The notes under the pieces: model-generated
What the model saw: the letters and a program-made list of their open reading frames with translations, nothing else
What the model was told of the DNA's origin: nothing
Databases searched by the model: none
Shown here: positions 54,082 through 63,248 of the stretch, in pieces
Numbering within the stretch: position 1 is the stretch's first letter
Layout of the letters: every line of letters begins with the position of its first letter
Made by a program: the position numbers and the translations under genes
Assembly (NCBI GenBank): GCA_964421595.1
Contig: CAYQXY010000008.1
Span: 1 to 64,000 of the forward strand
Direction of reading: 5' to 3'
Length of the DNA: 64,000 bases
DNA from: PXAP01 sp964421595
GTDB taxonomy: Bacteria > Bacteroidota > Bacteroidia > Bacteroidales > PUMT01

Positions 54082-55968
54082 TTATTCTCCATTTTTCCAA
54101 ACATTGTCTGCTTTATTTACATCAATGTCATTGTCTCCAAGCGATACCTGTTTTATTTTACCGGCTGATTTATAATTTAACGAAATGGTTTCCGGATTAC
54201 CTTTCCAGATATATGCTGATTTATAATCTTCCAGAATTTCACCATTTTCAAACTCAGCTTTTAATGCAACAGGCAACGGTAATTTTCCGGGATTGGAAAT
54301 CAAAACTTCAATATTATCCTTGTCTTGTTTAACATTTTCAATTCTCAGATCAGTTGCACTGAATTCGAAATACCAGGGGTTCCAGTACCAGCTTAAATCC
54401 TCACCCAGCAATTCTTCCATTGTGAAAAAATAATCATAAGATATAGGATGCTTGTATTTCCATCGTTCCATAAACTTTTTTAACGGATTGGGAATCCCCT
54501 GTTCTTCTAAAATGTCAAACAGGTATGCGAACGCCGCTGATGATTTTGCATAATAATTAAATCCCACACCGCGAACGTTCATGTAGCTGGATGGAGTGTG
54601 GAGTGGAATGTCATTTTCCGAGTTCCAAATTAATTCTCCCCCTGAAGGAATTGAAAGCCCCAAGCTTTTTAAAAACGAATGGCTGATATATGTAACCCAT
54701 CCTTCATCCATCCATGCATATTTTTCTTCATTGGTAAGGATAAAAAAAGGAAAATAGGAATGGGCAATTTCATGTGCTGTCAGGTCCACCATTATAACAG
54801 AATCCGAAGGCAACCCATTGGCGGCCATCATCGGAAATTCCATTCCGCCGGGATTTCTCTGAGTAAAAAATGTAGTTTGTTTTTGAAAAGGAAAGGGTAT
54901 TCCCGGGAATTCGGTGGAAAAGTAATGAATGGATTGTTTTGCTGTTTCTGCAACTGTTTTGTACTCGTTTGTATCAGGATGATAAACTACATTGACCCAG
55001 GTACGGCTGTTGTTTATTGTATCAGTAACCACACTGGTTGCATCCCATATGGAATTATTGCTTACAGCAAACGCAAAATCAGTTACTTTTTCGGCCTTAA
55101 AATGCCAGATGTGTGACATATTCTTTTGAATAACATTATTTTTCTTTAAATCCTCTTTAGATATTAATTGCACAATTTCATCTGCCTGTTTCGATTCTTC
55201 AACTTTTGCAATAAATTCTGTATGATATATTTCCTCCGGGTTCTGTAAATCTCCTGTTGCCCAAACCAGATATTCCACCGGAATTTCGAGGTATACGTCG
55301 AAATGTGAAACATCGTTGTAGGTTTCCTGTATCCCTGTAAAAAAAGCATTGTCCCATCCAATTAAATCATCGTAAACTACAATTTGTGGAAACCAGTACC
55401 CGATAAAAAATGCAGAATCGTTTGATCTTCCGAATCTATGTTCAAACTGATAGGGTATTTCTAAGCTCCATTCAACTTCAATTTTTGTTGTAGAATGAGG
55501 TAAAATAAATTGAGAACTATCAATATGTAGCTGCATTCCTGTGGCAAAAAATCTTAATTTCTCTTGATTGTCCAAATGAATAGTGTCATTTTCAAAAACT
55601 ACAGAGTGGATCGATACACCATCAGTTAAATTTTGTTCTAAAACAGGAAAATCTCGCATGGCACCTTTTTTATACATATTTTGTTTCAGCATAAACCTGA
55701 TGAAATTTAGGGTATCAGGACTGTTGTTTTGATATTCAATTATTTCCTTACCGGTTATTTTTACGCTATCCGGGTCAAAACGGGCATTGATAGTATAGCT
55801 GGCTGAATTTTGCCAGTATTTTGGTCCGGGATTTCCATCCCATGAACGGGATTGATTATCATAAGCTTTTCTTATCTCTTTTGTCATATATAATTTTTCT
55901 GACTGGGAAAAGCTTTGAAGAGAAAGAAAAAATATAATCATTGATGTAATGGCCAACTTATATTTCAT
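54082..55968 (-). CDS. Secreted M1-family metallopeptidase
   Basis: The start at 55968 (MKYKLAITSMIIFFLSLQSFS) gives a signal peptide; an ATG at 55992 would add eight residues. The zinc site is complete: TAHEIAHSYF (His399, Glu400, His403) followed 18 residues later by Glu422 in WMDEGW, the M1 HExxH-x18-E pattern. The exopeptidase motif GGMEFPM stands in for GxMEN. An N-terminal beta-saddle domain and a C-terminal Ig-like domain (NIEVLISNPGKLPLPVALKA) flank it. At 628 residues it is of the Bacteroidota M1 type. Role: aminopeptidase in the periplasm. Confidence 0.93.
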   Translation of the reverse strand: MKYKLAITSMIIFFLSLQSFSQSEKLYMTKEIRKAYDNQSRSWDGNPGPKYWQNSASYTINARFDPDSVKITGKEIIEYQNNSPDTLNFIRFMLKQNMYKKGAMRDFPVLEQNLTDGVSIHSVVFENDTIHLDNQEKLRFFATGMQLHIDSSQFILPHSTTKIEVEWSLEIPYQFEHRFGRSNDSAFFIGYWFPQIVVYDDLIGWDNAFFTGIQETYNDVSHFDVYLEIPVEYLVWATGDLQNPEEIYHTEFIAKVEESKQADEIVQLISKEDLKKNNVIQKNMSHIWHFKAEKVTDFAFAVSNNSIWDATSVVTDTINNSRTWVNVVYHPDTNEYKTVAETAKQSIHYFSTEFPGIPFPFQKQTTFFTQRNPGGMEFPMMAANGLPSDSVIMVDLTAHEIAHSYFPFFILTNEEKYAWMDEGWVTYISHSFLKSLGLSIPSGGELIWNSENDIPLHTPSSYMNVRGVGFNYYAKSSAAFAYLFDILEEQGIPNPLKKFMERWKYKHPISYDYFFTMEELLGEDLSWYWNPWYFEFSATDLRIENVKQDKDNIEVLISNPGKLPLPVALKAEFENGEILEDYKSAYIWKGNPETISLNYKSAGKIKQVSLGDNDIDVNKADNVWKNGE

Positions 55969-56083
55969 GTTTCTAAGTGTTGTGATTAACATTTATAATT
56001 TTAAGAAACTCATCATTGTTTGGCCAATTACTTATTCTGATGTTTCAACAGGCCATAAATAGCTGCCACCTATTTATAAAATC

Positions 56084-58177
56084 CTACTTCAACCCGCTGC
56101 GTTCCAGAAGTGCATCAACGGTTGGTTCCTGCCCGCGGAATCGCTTGTAAAGCACCATTGGGTGTTCGGTGCCGCCTTTTTCAAGGATGTGCTCTCTTAA
56201 TGACTGGGCTACTTCCTTGTTGAACAGGCCTTTTTCCTTAAACAGGCTGAAAGCATCGGCATCAAGCACCTGGGCCCACTGATAACCGTAGAAACCGGCG
56301 GCATAACCTCCGGCAAAGATGTGTTGGAACTGGGTGCTCAATGCTATCTGATCAATAACCGGAAATATCTGTGTTTTTTTCCATGCCTCCTCCTCGAACT
56401 GTTTTACATCGCCGTCAAATGGTTCCCTTTGCGTGTGCCAGGCCATATCGAGCAGACCACCACCCATCTGGCTCATAATAAAGTATCCGGCCTGGAAATT
56501 TTCGGATGCCTTGATACTTTCCACCAGATTGGATGGAATGGGTTCCCCGGTTTCGTAGTGGCGGGCAAAACTGTCGAGAAACTCTTTCTCAACGGCCCAA
56601 TTCTCTAATAGTTGAGATGGAAGTTCAATAAAGTCGCGCCAAACACTAAGACCTGAAAGGCTGGCATAATCTGAATTGGCAAAAATTCCGTGCAGGGCAT
56701 GCCCGAACTCGTGCAGAAAAATTTCCATTTCTTTGAAGGTAAGAAGTGCAGGTCTGGTTTCGGTGGGGCGCGTAAAATTCATAACGATGATAATGTGCGG
56801 TCTTGAATTTCTGCCATCCTCTATCCACTGTCTCTTGAACATACCCATCCGGGCACCTTCCCGCTTGCCTGGGCGCGGGTGAAAATCAGCATACAGTACC
56901 GATAAAAATGAACCGTCCTTGTCGTACACTTCGTATGGAATGACTTCTTCGTGGTAAACCGGTATTTCCCTGTTTTCAGTGAAAGTGATGCCAAAGAGTT
57001 CTGTGGCAAGTCCAAAAACTCCGTCAATAACGTTTTTCAGCTCAAAATAGGGTTTCAGCATTTCATCGTTTATGTTGAACTTTTCTTCTTTCAGCTTTTC
57101 ACTGTAATAGAGGCGATCCCAAGGCATAATTTCTTCAGAAAACCCAATTTTTTCTGCAAACTTCTGTAACTCTTCTTTATCTTTCTGAGCCATTTTATAA
57201 GAAGTTTCATACAAATCGTCCAGCAGTTTGTAAACGCCCTCCGTATTCATGGCCATGCAGCGCTCCAGAATATAATCGGCGTAGGTGTCGTAACCTAGCA
57301 GCCTGGCCATTTCAAATCGCAGATTTACAATTTTTATAATGTTGTCCTGATTGTCGAGTTCATCGCCTTTAAACGATTTCGACATGTTGGCAAGAAATAG
57401 TTCTTCTCGCAAATCGCGGTTTTCGGCATTTCTCAACACTGGTATGAAGCTGGGTACGGTGAGGTCAAACACCCAGCCTTCTTTATCCATGCTCTTTGCC
57501 TTTTGTGCTGCGGCTTCAAGTTCACTGGCGGGCAAACCCGCCAGCTTGCTCTTATCGGTAATGTGCATTTCGTACCTGTTGGTTTCCTTCAGCACGTTTT
57601 CACCGAACATAAGGGACAGCTGTGATAATTCGGTACTGATTTCTCTGAATCTTTCCTTTTCGGCCTCCGAAAGACTGGCTCCCTGACGAACGAAATCAGT
57701 GTAGGTTTTTTCCACCAGGGTTTGCTGTTCCGGGGTGAGATTCAGCCCATCCTTTTTATTATAAACGGCTTTAATGCGTTCAAAAAGTAACGGATTCAGC
57801 TTAATATCGTTTTGAAATATAGTTAGTTTTGGAGAAACTTCCCGGGCAAGCTGCTGCAGTTCATCATTAGTTTCGGCATTAAGCAGGTTAAAAAAAATGA
57901 GTGCTATGCGGTCCAGTAATTTTCCCGAGCGTTCCAGTTGTTCAATCGTATTTTCAAAAGTGGGAGAAGCCGGATTATCAGTCACTGCTTTCACTTCAGC
58001 CTCTCCTTGTTTTATGGCTTCTTCAAAGGCGGGTAAAAAATGTTCAGTTTTGATTATATCAAACGGAGCCGTTTCATGAGGTGTATTAAATTCCTGAAGC
58101 AACGGATTATCCTGTGCAATAACCATCACCGAAAACAGACTTATAACAATTATTAGCTTTATTTTTTTCATTTTCAA
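56084..58177 (-). CDS. dcp: Secreted M3-family oligopeptidase (peptidyl-dipeptidase Dcp-like)
   Basis: The signal MKMKKIKLIIVISLFSVMVIAQ is followed by the helical N-domain of M3A peptidases (QEFNTPHETAPFDIIKTEHF). The zinc site FLHEFGHALHG (His489, Glu490, His493) is followed by the third ligand region FIELPSQLLENW. YPRFRGQEP-like text near the end (VLYKRFRGQEPTVDALLERS) matches Dcp C-termini. The 697-residue length is normal. Role: release of dipeptides from oligopeptide C-termini. Export rather than cytoplasmic location is usual in Bacteroidota. Part of it (57246-57329) is copied in the relic at 53750. Confidence 0.94.
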   Translation of the reverse strand: MKMKKIKLIIVISLFSVMVIAQDNPLLQEFNTPHETAPFDIIKTEHFLPAFEEAIKQGEAEVKAVTDNPASPTFENTIEQLERSGKLLDRIALIFFNLLNAETNDELQQLAREVSPKLTIFQNDIKLNPLLFERIKAVYNKKDGLNLTPEQQTLVEKTYTDFVRQGASLSEAEKERFREISTELSQLSLMFGENVLKETNRYEMHITDKSKLAGLPASELEAAAQKAKSMDKEGWVFDLTVPSFIPVLRNAENRDLREELFLANMSKSFKGDELDNQDNIIKIVNLRFEMARLLGYDTYADYILERCMAMNTEGVYKLLDDLYETSYKMAQKDKEELQKFAEKIGFSEEIMPWDRLYYSEKLKEEKFNINDEMLKPYFELKNVIDGVFGLATELFGITFTENREIPVYHEEVIPYEVYDKDGSFLSVLYADFHPRPGKREGARMGMFKRQWIEDGRNSRPHIIIVMNFTRPTETRPALLTFKEMEIFLHEFGHALHGIFANSDYASLSGLSVWRDFIELPSQLLENWAVEKEFLDSFARHYETGEPIPSNLVESIKASENFQAGYFIMSQMGGGLLDMAWHTQREPFDGDVKQFEEEAWKKTQIFPVIDQIALSTQFQHIFAGGYAAGFYGYQWAQVLDADAFSLFKEKGLFNKEVAQSLREHILEKGGTEHPMVLYKRFRGQEPTVDALLERSGLK

Positions 58178-58179
58178 TG

Positions 58180-58530
58180 CTATTTAAATTTATTATAGTC
58201 GTATTGAAAGATTATGATCTTCGAGACGACAGGATATAAATAGGTGTCTATGGCAAATTCGATAATGAGTTTTTTGTGAATTACATGTGGGCACATAAAA
58301 ATTACACCTTTGGCAGGTTCCCACTCAGCGACGACGCGATTTTTATTGAAGTGATAAAAATCAGATGGTTTAGATGTGTCAACAGTATCCTTTTTGATAC
58401 CAGAGGAGAATAAAAATAAAACTGCGAAAAAAGCGGTAGCTATAAATGGTAATATATTTTTAACAACAACCGGATAACCGGTTAGTTTACTGCAGGTAAA
58501 ACTTCTTAGTATGGCTGATTTTACTTTCAC
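58180..58530 (-). pseudogene. Truncated agmatine/peptidylarginine-deiminase-like gene
   Basis: The frame has an N-terminal hydrophobic segment (ILPFIATAFFAVLFLFSSGI) and then RVVAEWEPAKGVIFMCPHVI and ELIIEFAKDT-like text (KLIIEFAIDTYLYPVVSK). This is the opening motif of the deiminase family (RxxAEWEP). Full proteins have at least 330 residues and carry catalytic Asp, His and Cys much later. Here the frame ends after 116 residues, directly before the M3 start. The catalytic domain is missing, so it is a 5' remnant. Confidence 0.75.
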
Positions 58531-58982
58531 ATCAAAGGTGCATTATCCTGATAAAGTGAGAATGCATTTCCTTGTATCAAATAGCCAGATTATTCAGCCT
58601 TATAAAATTAAATCTTAATTAGATTAATTAAAAAAAATATAATTAAAAATTTGTTATTAATTGTTGTAGTTGTTTAGGAGACAAACAGATTTGTAAACAG
58701 TGTTGATAAATGCTGATTATGAGTTAATTTTGCGAGATAATTTCCATACGACCTGATGTTTGAGCAAAAAGAGTCGTTACAGATAATGAGGTGACGAAGA
58801 AAGAAATGAAAGTGTTTTAATCGGATTATAGCTTTATGGGTAAACTTTCGTTCTGTCATTACCTAATAAATATCCATTGCGAATAGTTCGTCAAATAAGA
58901 CCTAACTTTCTTACCAGATTTTTTTCTAATGGCAGTTCTTACAGACAGAAATATTAACTTATGGTTTTTAATCTAAGAATAG
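58531..58982. other. Intergenic region holding a relic
   Basis: 452 bases without an intact gene. Besides the relic at 58748-58850, it contains A/T-rich stretches at 58607-58670. Nothing else was recognised. Confidence 0.5.
58748..58850 (-). pseudogene. Relic of the 5' end and leader of a serine hydrolase gene
   Basis: Bases 58748-58850 align over about 100 positions with 61793-61896, the signal-peptide codons and leader of the intact serine hydrolase. Shared stretches include GTTACAGATAA, GTGTTTT and TTTATGGG. The start codon (CAT on the + strand at 61863) has become AAT at 58819-58821. No downstream coding match remains. It shows that a second copy once lay upstream of the deiminase and M3 genes. 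Confidence 0.72.
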
Positions 58983-59813
58983 TCAAAATGTTTCAGATAC
59001 CAACATTTTCTTATTCGCAAAAAAATATTTATTGTCTGCAATAATTATAACAATCGCTGCCATCATAAACACTAACATGATTATGAGATATCCATACTGG
59101 GTGTATAATACCGGGAATATCCAGAAAAACAAATTCATTTGTGTATGCAGAACCAGCGCTGCCAGGATACTTCCGTTTGTTTTGTAAAGTATCCAGGTAT
59201 ACATAAAATTGGCGGACATCACTGTCAGAATAAAAGACCAGACAGGGGTTACATAAAACATACCTGTAAGATCTTTTGGAACCAGAAATTGTGGCCAGTG
59301 CCAGATTGCCCAAAAGAATCCAAGAATTATGGAAGAATAAAATGGAGAGAATTTATTCAGTAATCGGGGAAGGGCATAGCCTCTCCAGCCAAATTCTTCC
59401 TGAAAAGGTCCCGAAGTAAACATTACAGCGAAAAAAATAAACGGAATAAAATAATACATTCCGGCTGCTTCAGATGTCGGTCTGTCTTGATCAAAAAGTA
59501 TACTTATGTAATAAGAAAATATGATTAATAATGGAAATACCAGAAATATAAAAAGCCACCATTTAGCTTCAAAATCTTTATCCAATCCTCTTTTAAATAG
59601 TTTTTTGAGCCCTGACTTTCCTGACTCTTTCAATGTAAGAATTATTGCAGCTACCAGGGGTCCCAATGAACCAATGACCCCGAGGCTGGTAAAGAATGAT
59701 GAAGGCAGGGTGCCCCTTTTTGCAAGTGCATCAGGAATCCAGAATGCCCATGTAAATAAAAAAGAAATTAAGAAGAACAGAATTAAGTTACTGGAAATGC
59801 CTGACACTTTCAT
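58983..59813 (-). CDS. CPBP-family intramembrane metalloprotease
   Basis: The start at 59813 (MKVSGISSNLILFFLISF) is preferred; an ATG at 59849 would add a polar, Asn-rich leader. The protein has about eight membrane segments and the CPBP/Abi motifs: GPFQEEFGWRGYALP (EExxxR) and later FWAIWHWPQFL (FxxxH), plus a final HTQMNL. Family role: Rce1-like proteases or bacteriocin-immunity proteins; bacterial substrates are mostly unknown. It lies 48 bases downstream of the serine hydrolase gene, probably in one transcript. Confidence 0.9.
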   Translation of the reverse strand: MKVSGISSNLILFFLISFLFTWAFWIPDALAKRGTLPSSFFTSLGVIGSLGPLVAAIILTLKESGKSGLKKLFKRGLDKDFEAKWWLFIFLVFPLLIIFSYYISILFDQDRPTSEAAGMYYFIPFIFFAVMFTSGPFQEEFGWRGYALPRLLNKFSPFYSSIILGFFWAIWHWPQFLVPKDLTGMFYVTPVWSFILTVMSANFMYTWILYKTNGSILAALVLHTQMNLFFWIFPVLYTQYGYLIIMLVFMMAAIVIIIADNKYFFANKKMLVSETF

Positions 59814-59861
59814 TGAATTACTTTTGTTATTATTGATAGCAGATCTCACTTCTCGATCAGT

Positions 59862-61865
59862 TCAAAAACGAGCTCTCAAAAACAGCACATCCCGGGTGCG
59901 GCCGCTGGAGGCGTTGAAACCGGTAATTTCTCCGTTTTCATTTCGTAAAAAGTTAACCGAAGTTAGAGGAAATTCTGATCCGAACGTATCTTCAGAGGTA
60001 GCACTGAGTTCCAGGTCGTCATCCATCTGGTAGTTCTCTATGTACAGGCTGCCTTCTTTCAACACAACAGTGTAAAGGGTTTCAATCTCCTCGCTGTAAT
60101 AGCGTCCGGCATACTCTTCCATCTTTTCCGGTTCTAACATAAACTCAATCTTCCTTGCGATGTGGTTTCCGTTTTGATGGAGGGTGAGAGAATCTGCTGT
60201 GGCATCATCGTTCAAATGAAAGGTGACAGAAGCAGGCACTCCGACGATGCTGAAGGTGGAGTCGGATGTTGCAGACAGATCTACTTCCGGCTGATTTGTT
60301 GCCTGTGTGTAGATACGGTCTCCGTCGCGGGAAAAAGTAAGGATAAATCCGGGCATAGCATCCATCTCATACCGGCCGGTCAGCAGGTCAAAATTTGCAG
60401 ATTCATATACAAACTCTTCCCCGGTAAGGGATATTTCTTCTTCCTGCTCTTCAGGCTCCTCTCCGTTTTCCAGGTACTCCTCTAAAAAGAGATCTGCAAG
60501 CTGGTTTGTGATACCAAAGATGTAAGAGGCATTATTGCTCTGTGTTACCACGGCAGCATTAATACCGGGGAACATCATCAACATTGATCGATGCGCCATA
60601 TCTGCACCACCGTGATGATAATACGATATTCCCTTATATTCCTGAATATACAACCCAAGTCCGTACTCCGTAAATGACCCGTCATTTAATTCAAAAGGTG
60701 TTGTCATCTCGTCAATCATGGAGGCAGTTCCAACAGTCGGGTTATTCATATTTTTGATCCATTTGGCCAGATCACCCATTGTTGAGTGGATGCCACCTGC
60801 ACCGGCCGCTCCGCCGAGGTCGGTCACCTCTCTATACCCACCCTCGTTATCAGGTGCATATCCTGCCGACCGGTTTTTTACGATCTGATTCGGGCTGGTG
60901 CGTACTACGGTGTTATGCATTTCCAAAGGCCCAAACACATTCTGTTTCATCCACTCCGGAAAAGGTGTACCGGTAACCCGGTTGATCACTTCGGTTATAA
61001 GGGCAAAGCCTGTGTTGTTGTAATTAAATTCACTACCGGGAACATTCTGTAGTTCGGGCTGACGCTGAACAATTTTAATAATCTTTTCTATGTCAAGGTC
61101 AGTGCTCACATTACGGCCGCTCATTGCAACCAGATTGATGAACTCGCGGTATCCGCTGGTATGGTTCACCAAATGCCTGAGTGTAACGGTGTGGTCAAAT
61201 TCCGGAAGTTCGGGGATGTATTCACGTATATCATCATCTAGAGAGAGTTTGCCTTCTTCCTGCAGCAGCAATAGTCCAAATGTAAGAAACTGTTTAGAGG
61301 TAGAGCCGATGTTGTGAACGGTGTTTTCATCCATAGGAATACCATGGGTGAGATTGCTCATACCATAATTTTTAAGGAAATGTATCTCACCTTCTTTAAT
61401 TACCATCACTGCCGCACCGGGAACGTCTTCTCCGGTATAATGCAGCATCAACTGATCTGTGCGTCCGGCCGGATCAGCGGCCAGCGGTTCAGCAATGGAA
61501 ACAAGGATAGTATAATCACCCTCTTCCTCTTCAAAAGGGGATACCTCAATTCGGTACACTCCACCAGATTTGGTTACAAACTGAAAGGATTCCTTTCCCC
61601 GGGCAGGTCCATCAAACTCTCCGGTTTTGACGCCTTCCGGGTCAAAAACAGTTACTACCACATCGACAGATTCCTGGTTGACAAACCCATAAACGATATG
61701 ATCTGGCTCAAGCTCTATATTATAGGCATGAACACTTCCGGAAGTGAGCGATTTCTGAATGCTATAACCAACAGTTATAACTGTTTCTGTGCGGTCTGAT
61801 GTCTGGGCGAAAAAAGTTGTTACAGATAAAAAGAGGATGAAGAAAAGAGATGTAGGTGTTTTCAT
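59862..61865 (-). CDS. Large secreted beta-lactamase-fold serine hydrolase with PPC-like and C-terminal domains
   Basis: The signal peptide MKTPTSLFFILFLSVTTFFA is followed by a PPC-like beta domain (residues 25-125, SGSVHAYNIELEPDHIVYGF), then a class-C beta-lactamase fold. Its motifs are S188-T-S-K191 (NIGSTSKQFLTFG), FNYNNTGFALI (Tyr-x-Asn) and YYHHGGADMAHRSML (HxG). A C-terminal DUF3471-like beta domain follows (EEFVYESANFDLLTGRYEMD). It is probably an esterase or peptidase with substrate-binding extra domains. A copy of its leader region decays at 58748, and its promoter region matches that of the SnoaL-like gene. Confidence 0.9.
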   Translation of the reverse strand: MKTPTSLFFILFLSVTTFFAQTSDRTETVITVGYSIQKSLTSGSVHAYNIELEPDHIVYGFVNQESVDVVVTVFDPEGVKTGEFDGPARGKESFQFVTKSGGVYRIEVSPFEEEEGDYTILVSIAEPLAADPAGRTDQLMLHYTGEDVPGAAVMVIKEGEIHFLKNYGMSNLTHGIPMDENTVHNIGSTSKQFLTFGLLLLQEEGKLSLDDDIREYIPELPEFDHTVTLRHLVNHTSGYREFINLVAMSGRNVSTDLDIEKIIKIVQRQPELQNVPGSEFNYNNTGFALITEVINRVTGTPFPEWMKQNVFGPLEMHNTVVRTSPNQIVKNRSAGYAPDNEGGYREVTDLGGAAGAGGIHSTMGDLAKWIKNMNNPTVGTASMIDEMTTPFELNDGSFTEYGLGLYIQEYKGISYYHHGGADMAHRSMLMMFPGINAAVVTQSNNASYIFGITNQLADLFLEEYLENGEEPEEQEEEISLTGEEFVYESANFDLLTGRYEMDAMPGFILTFSRDGDRIYTQATNQPEVDLSATSDSTFSIVGVPASVTFHLNDDATADSLTLHQNGNHIARKIEFMLEPEKMEEYAGRYYSEEIETLYTVVLKEGSLYIENYQMDDDLELSATSEDTFGSEFPLTSVNFLRNENGEITGFNASSGRTRDVLFLRARF

Positions 61866-61872
61866 AGGTTGA

Positions 61873-61880
61873 CAAATTTA
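61873..61880 (-). promoter_or_regulatory. TAAATTTG promoter element 7 bases before the ATG
   Basis: Minus-strand TAAATTTG ends seven bases before the ATG at 61865. It lies in a 37-base block nearly identical to the one upstream of the gene at 52558. An almost leaderless mRNA is predicted. Confidence 0.5.
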
Positions 61881-62022
61881 TGGGCAAACATTCTGCATAA
61901 ACTATTGAACAATCACAAATGAATAACCCGTGTTATCGGTAATTTTTCAAAACATAGAATTTAATGAACAAACATTGAATAACCTTTATTCGATAATTTT
62001 ATGTCTTAACAAATATTCTTTA

Positions 62023-63057
62023 CTAAAGGTATCCATAAAATTGATTATGATAATCTTTTTTCTTCCACATTTTGCTATTAAACACAAAAAACAGCATTAA
62101 AATAATTGCAAGAACAGTCATTACAACAGGAGAGTAACTGATAAATCCACTACTAAAATTTATCGATGTGTGTAAAATTATGAGTGTAAGAATTGAATAT
62201 TCCGATCTATTATAAAACCAGGTAAAAAGTATCGTAACAGGTATAGCCTGGATGAATCTTGGCAGTAAGTCAATAAATCCACCTGTTGAATAAAGCCCAT
62301 TATAATGCAAAGGCAAATGCCAAAGAGCCCAAAAAAAAGCAATAACAAGTGATGTAAAAAGTGGATTGGTTAACTTTTGCAATTCTTTTTGCATGAATCC
62401 ACGCCAACCAAATTCTTCATTTCCTCCGGTAAAGAAAAAAGTAGTAAAAAAAGGAATGACTACAAAATAAAAAGGAAAGTTAATACCTGTAGCTTCACTC
62501 TTTTCGATGTTAATCAAATCAGCCACAAAATAACTTGTAATAAAAAGCAAAGGAAAAAGCAAAAGAGCAAATATATACCAACCTATATAATCAGGTTTAA
62601 ATTTAAGTGTTTTGAAAAAGTTTTCTCTGATATGGCTATCACTCACTTTGCTAAATCCCAATGCGGGAATCAATGCTAAAAGCAGATATAAAGCCCATCC
62701 TACCCAGGTGATGTCTTTGAAAGCAGGCATCAGTCCTTTTAAATAGGGTATATATTCTATGTAATAATTACCTGCTTCCTTTGATGAAAGTAAAATTCTG
62801 AAAAAAAGTACCGTAAATGCGAAAATCAAAATGGAATAGAATACCGGTTTACTCCCTATTTTGATTCGGGCCTCTGATTGAATTGCCAATACTATAAACG
62901 CGGAAATCATTGGACCGAACATCCCCAAAAGTATCAGAAAGAAAACTATTTCAGTTGAAAACGATGTAATTACAGGTAAAAACCAACTTATATAGCTAAT
63001 AGCATAAGTCAGAATCAGATAACTTATAATTGAATACTTTTGGACAAAAATTTTCAT
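62023..63057 (-). CDS. CPBP-family intramembrane metalloprotease (second)
   Basis: The start at 63057 (MKIFVQKYSIISYLILTYAI) begins at a membrane helix; an ATG at 63090 adds a short polar leader and is less likely. The 344-residue protein has eight or more hydrophobic segments and the CPBP motifs GGNEEFGWRGFMQKEL (EExxxR), FFWALWHLPLHYNG (FxxxH) and LHTSINFSSG. It is longer than the homologue at 58983 and only distantly similar, so the two are not a recent tandem duplication. Substrate unknown; some relatives modify prenylated proteins or give peptide-toxin immunity. Confidence 0.9.
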   Translation of the reverse strand: MKIFVQKYSIISYLILTYAISYISWFLPVITSFSTEIVFFLILLGMFGPMISAFIVLAIQSEARIKIGSKPVFYSILIFAFTVLFFRILLSSKEAGNYYIEYIPYLKGLMPAFKDITWVGWALYLLLALIPALGFSKVSDSHIRENFFKTLKFKPDYIGWYIFALLLFPLLFITSYFVADLINIEKSEATGINFPFYFVVIPFFTTFFFTGGNEEFGWRGFMQKELQKLTNPLFTSLVIAFFWALWHLPLHYNGLYSTGGFIDLLPRFIQAIPVTILFTWFYNRSEYSILTLIILHTSINFSSGFISYSPVVMTVLAIILMLFFVFNSKMWKKKDYHNQFYGYL

Positions 63058-63248
63058 AGCGTAAATAGCATATAGGTTAATCTTTGGCAACCTAACTCGG
63101 GTAAACTCTTATATTATGTTGTCAATCAGTGAAAACTCCATCGTTCCGATTTTGCATGAGAATATGGTACCCCTTCGAGTGTGATTGCGAGATATTCATA
63201 TGAAATTATCAATCTATCACGCCTTGTGATCAAATGCGAACACATTGC

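Noticed and set aside
54679..55116. Open frame of 145 codons on the + strand
   Set aside because: Antisense shadow of the M1 peptidase zinc-site region.
58674..58859. Possible small minus-strand gene of 61 codons
   Set aside because: Most of it coincides with the decayed serine-hydrolase leader in a different frame.
61314..61799. Open frame of 161 codons on the + strand
   Set aside because: Antisense to the serine hydrolase N-terminal domains, no signal or family match.
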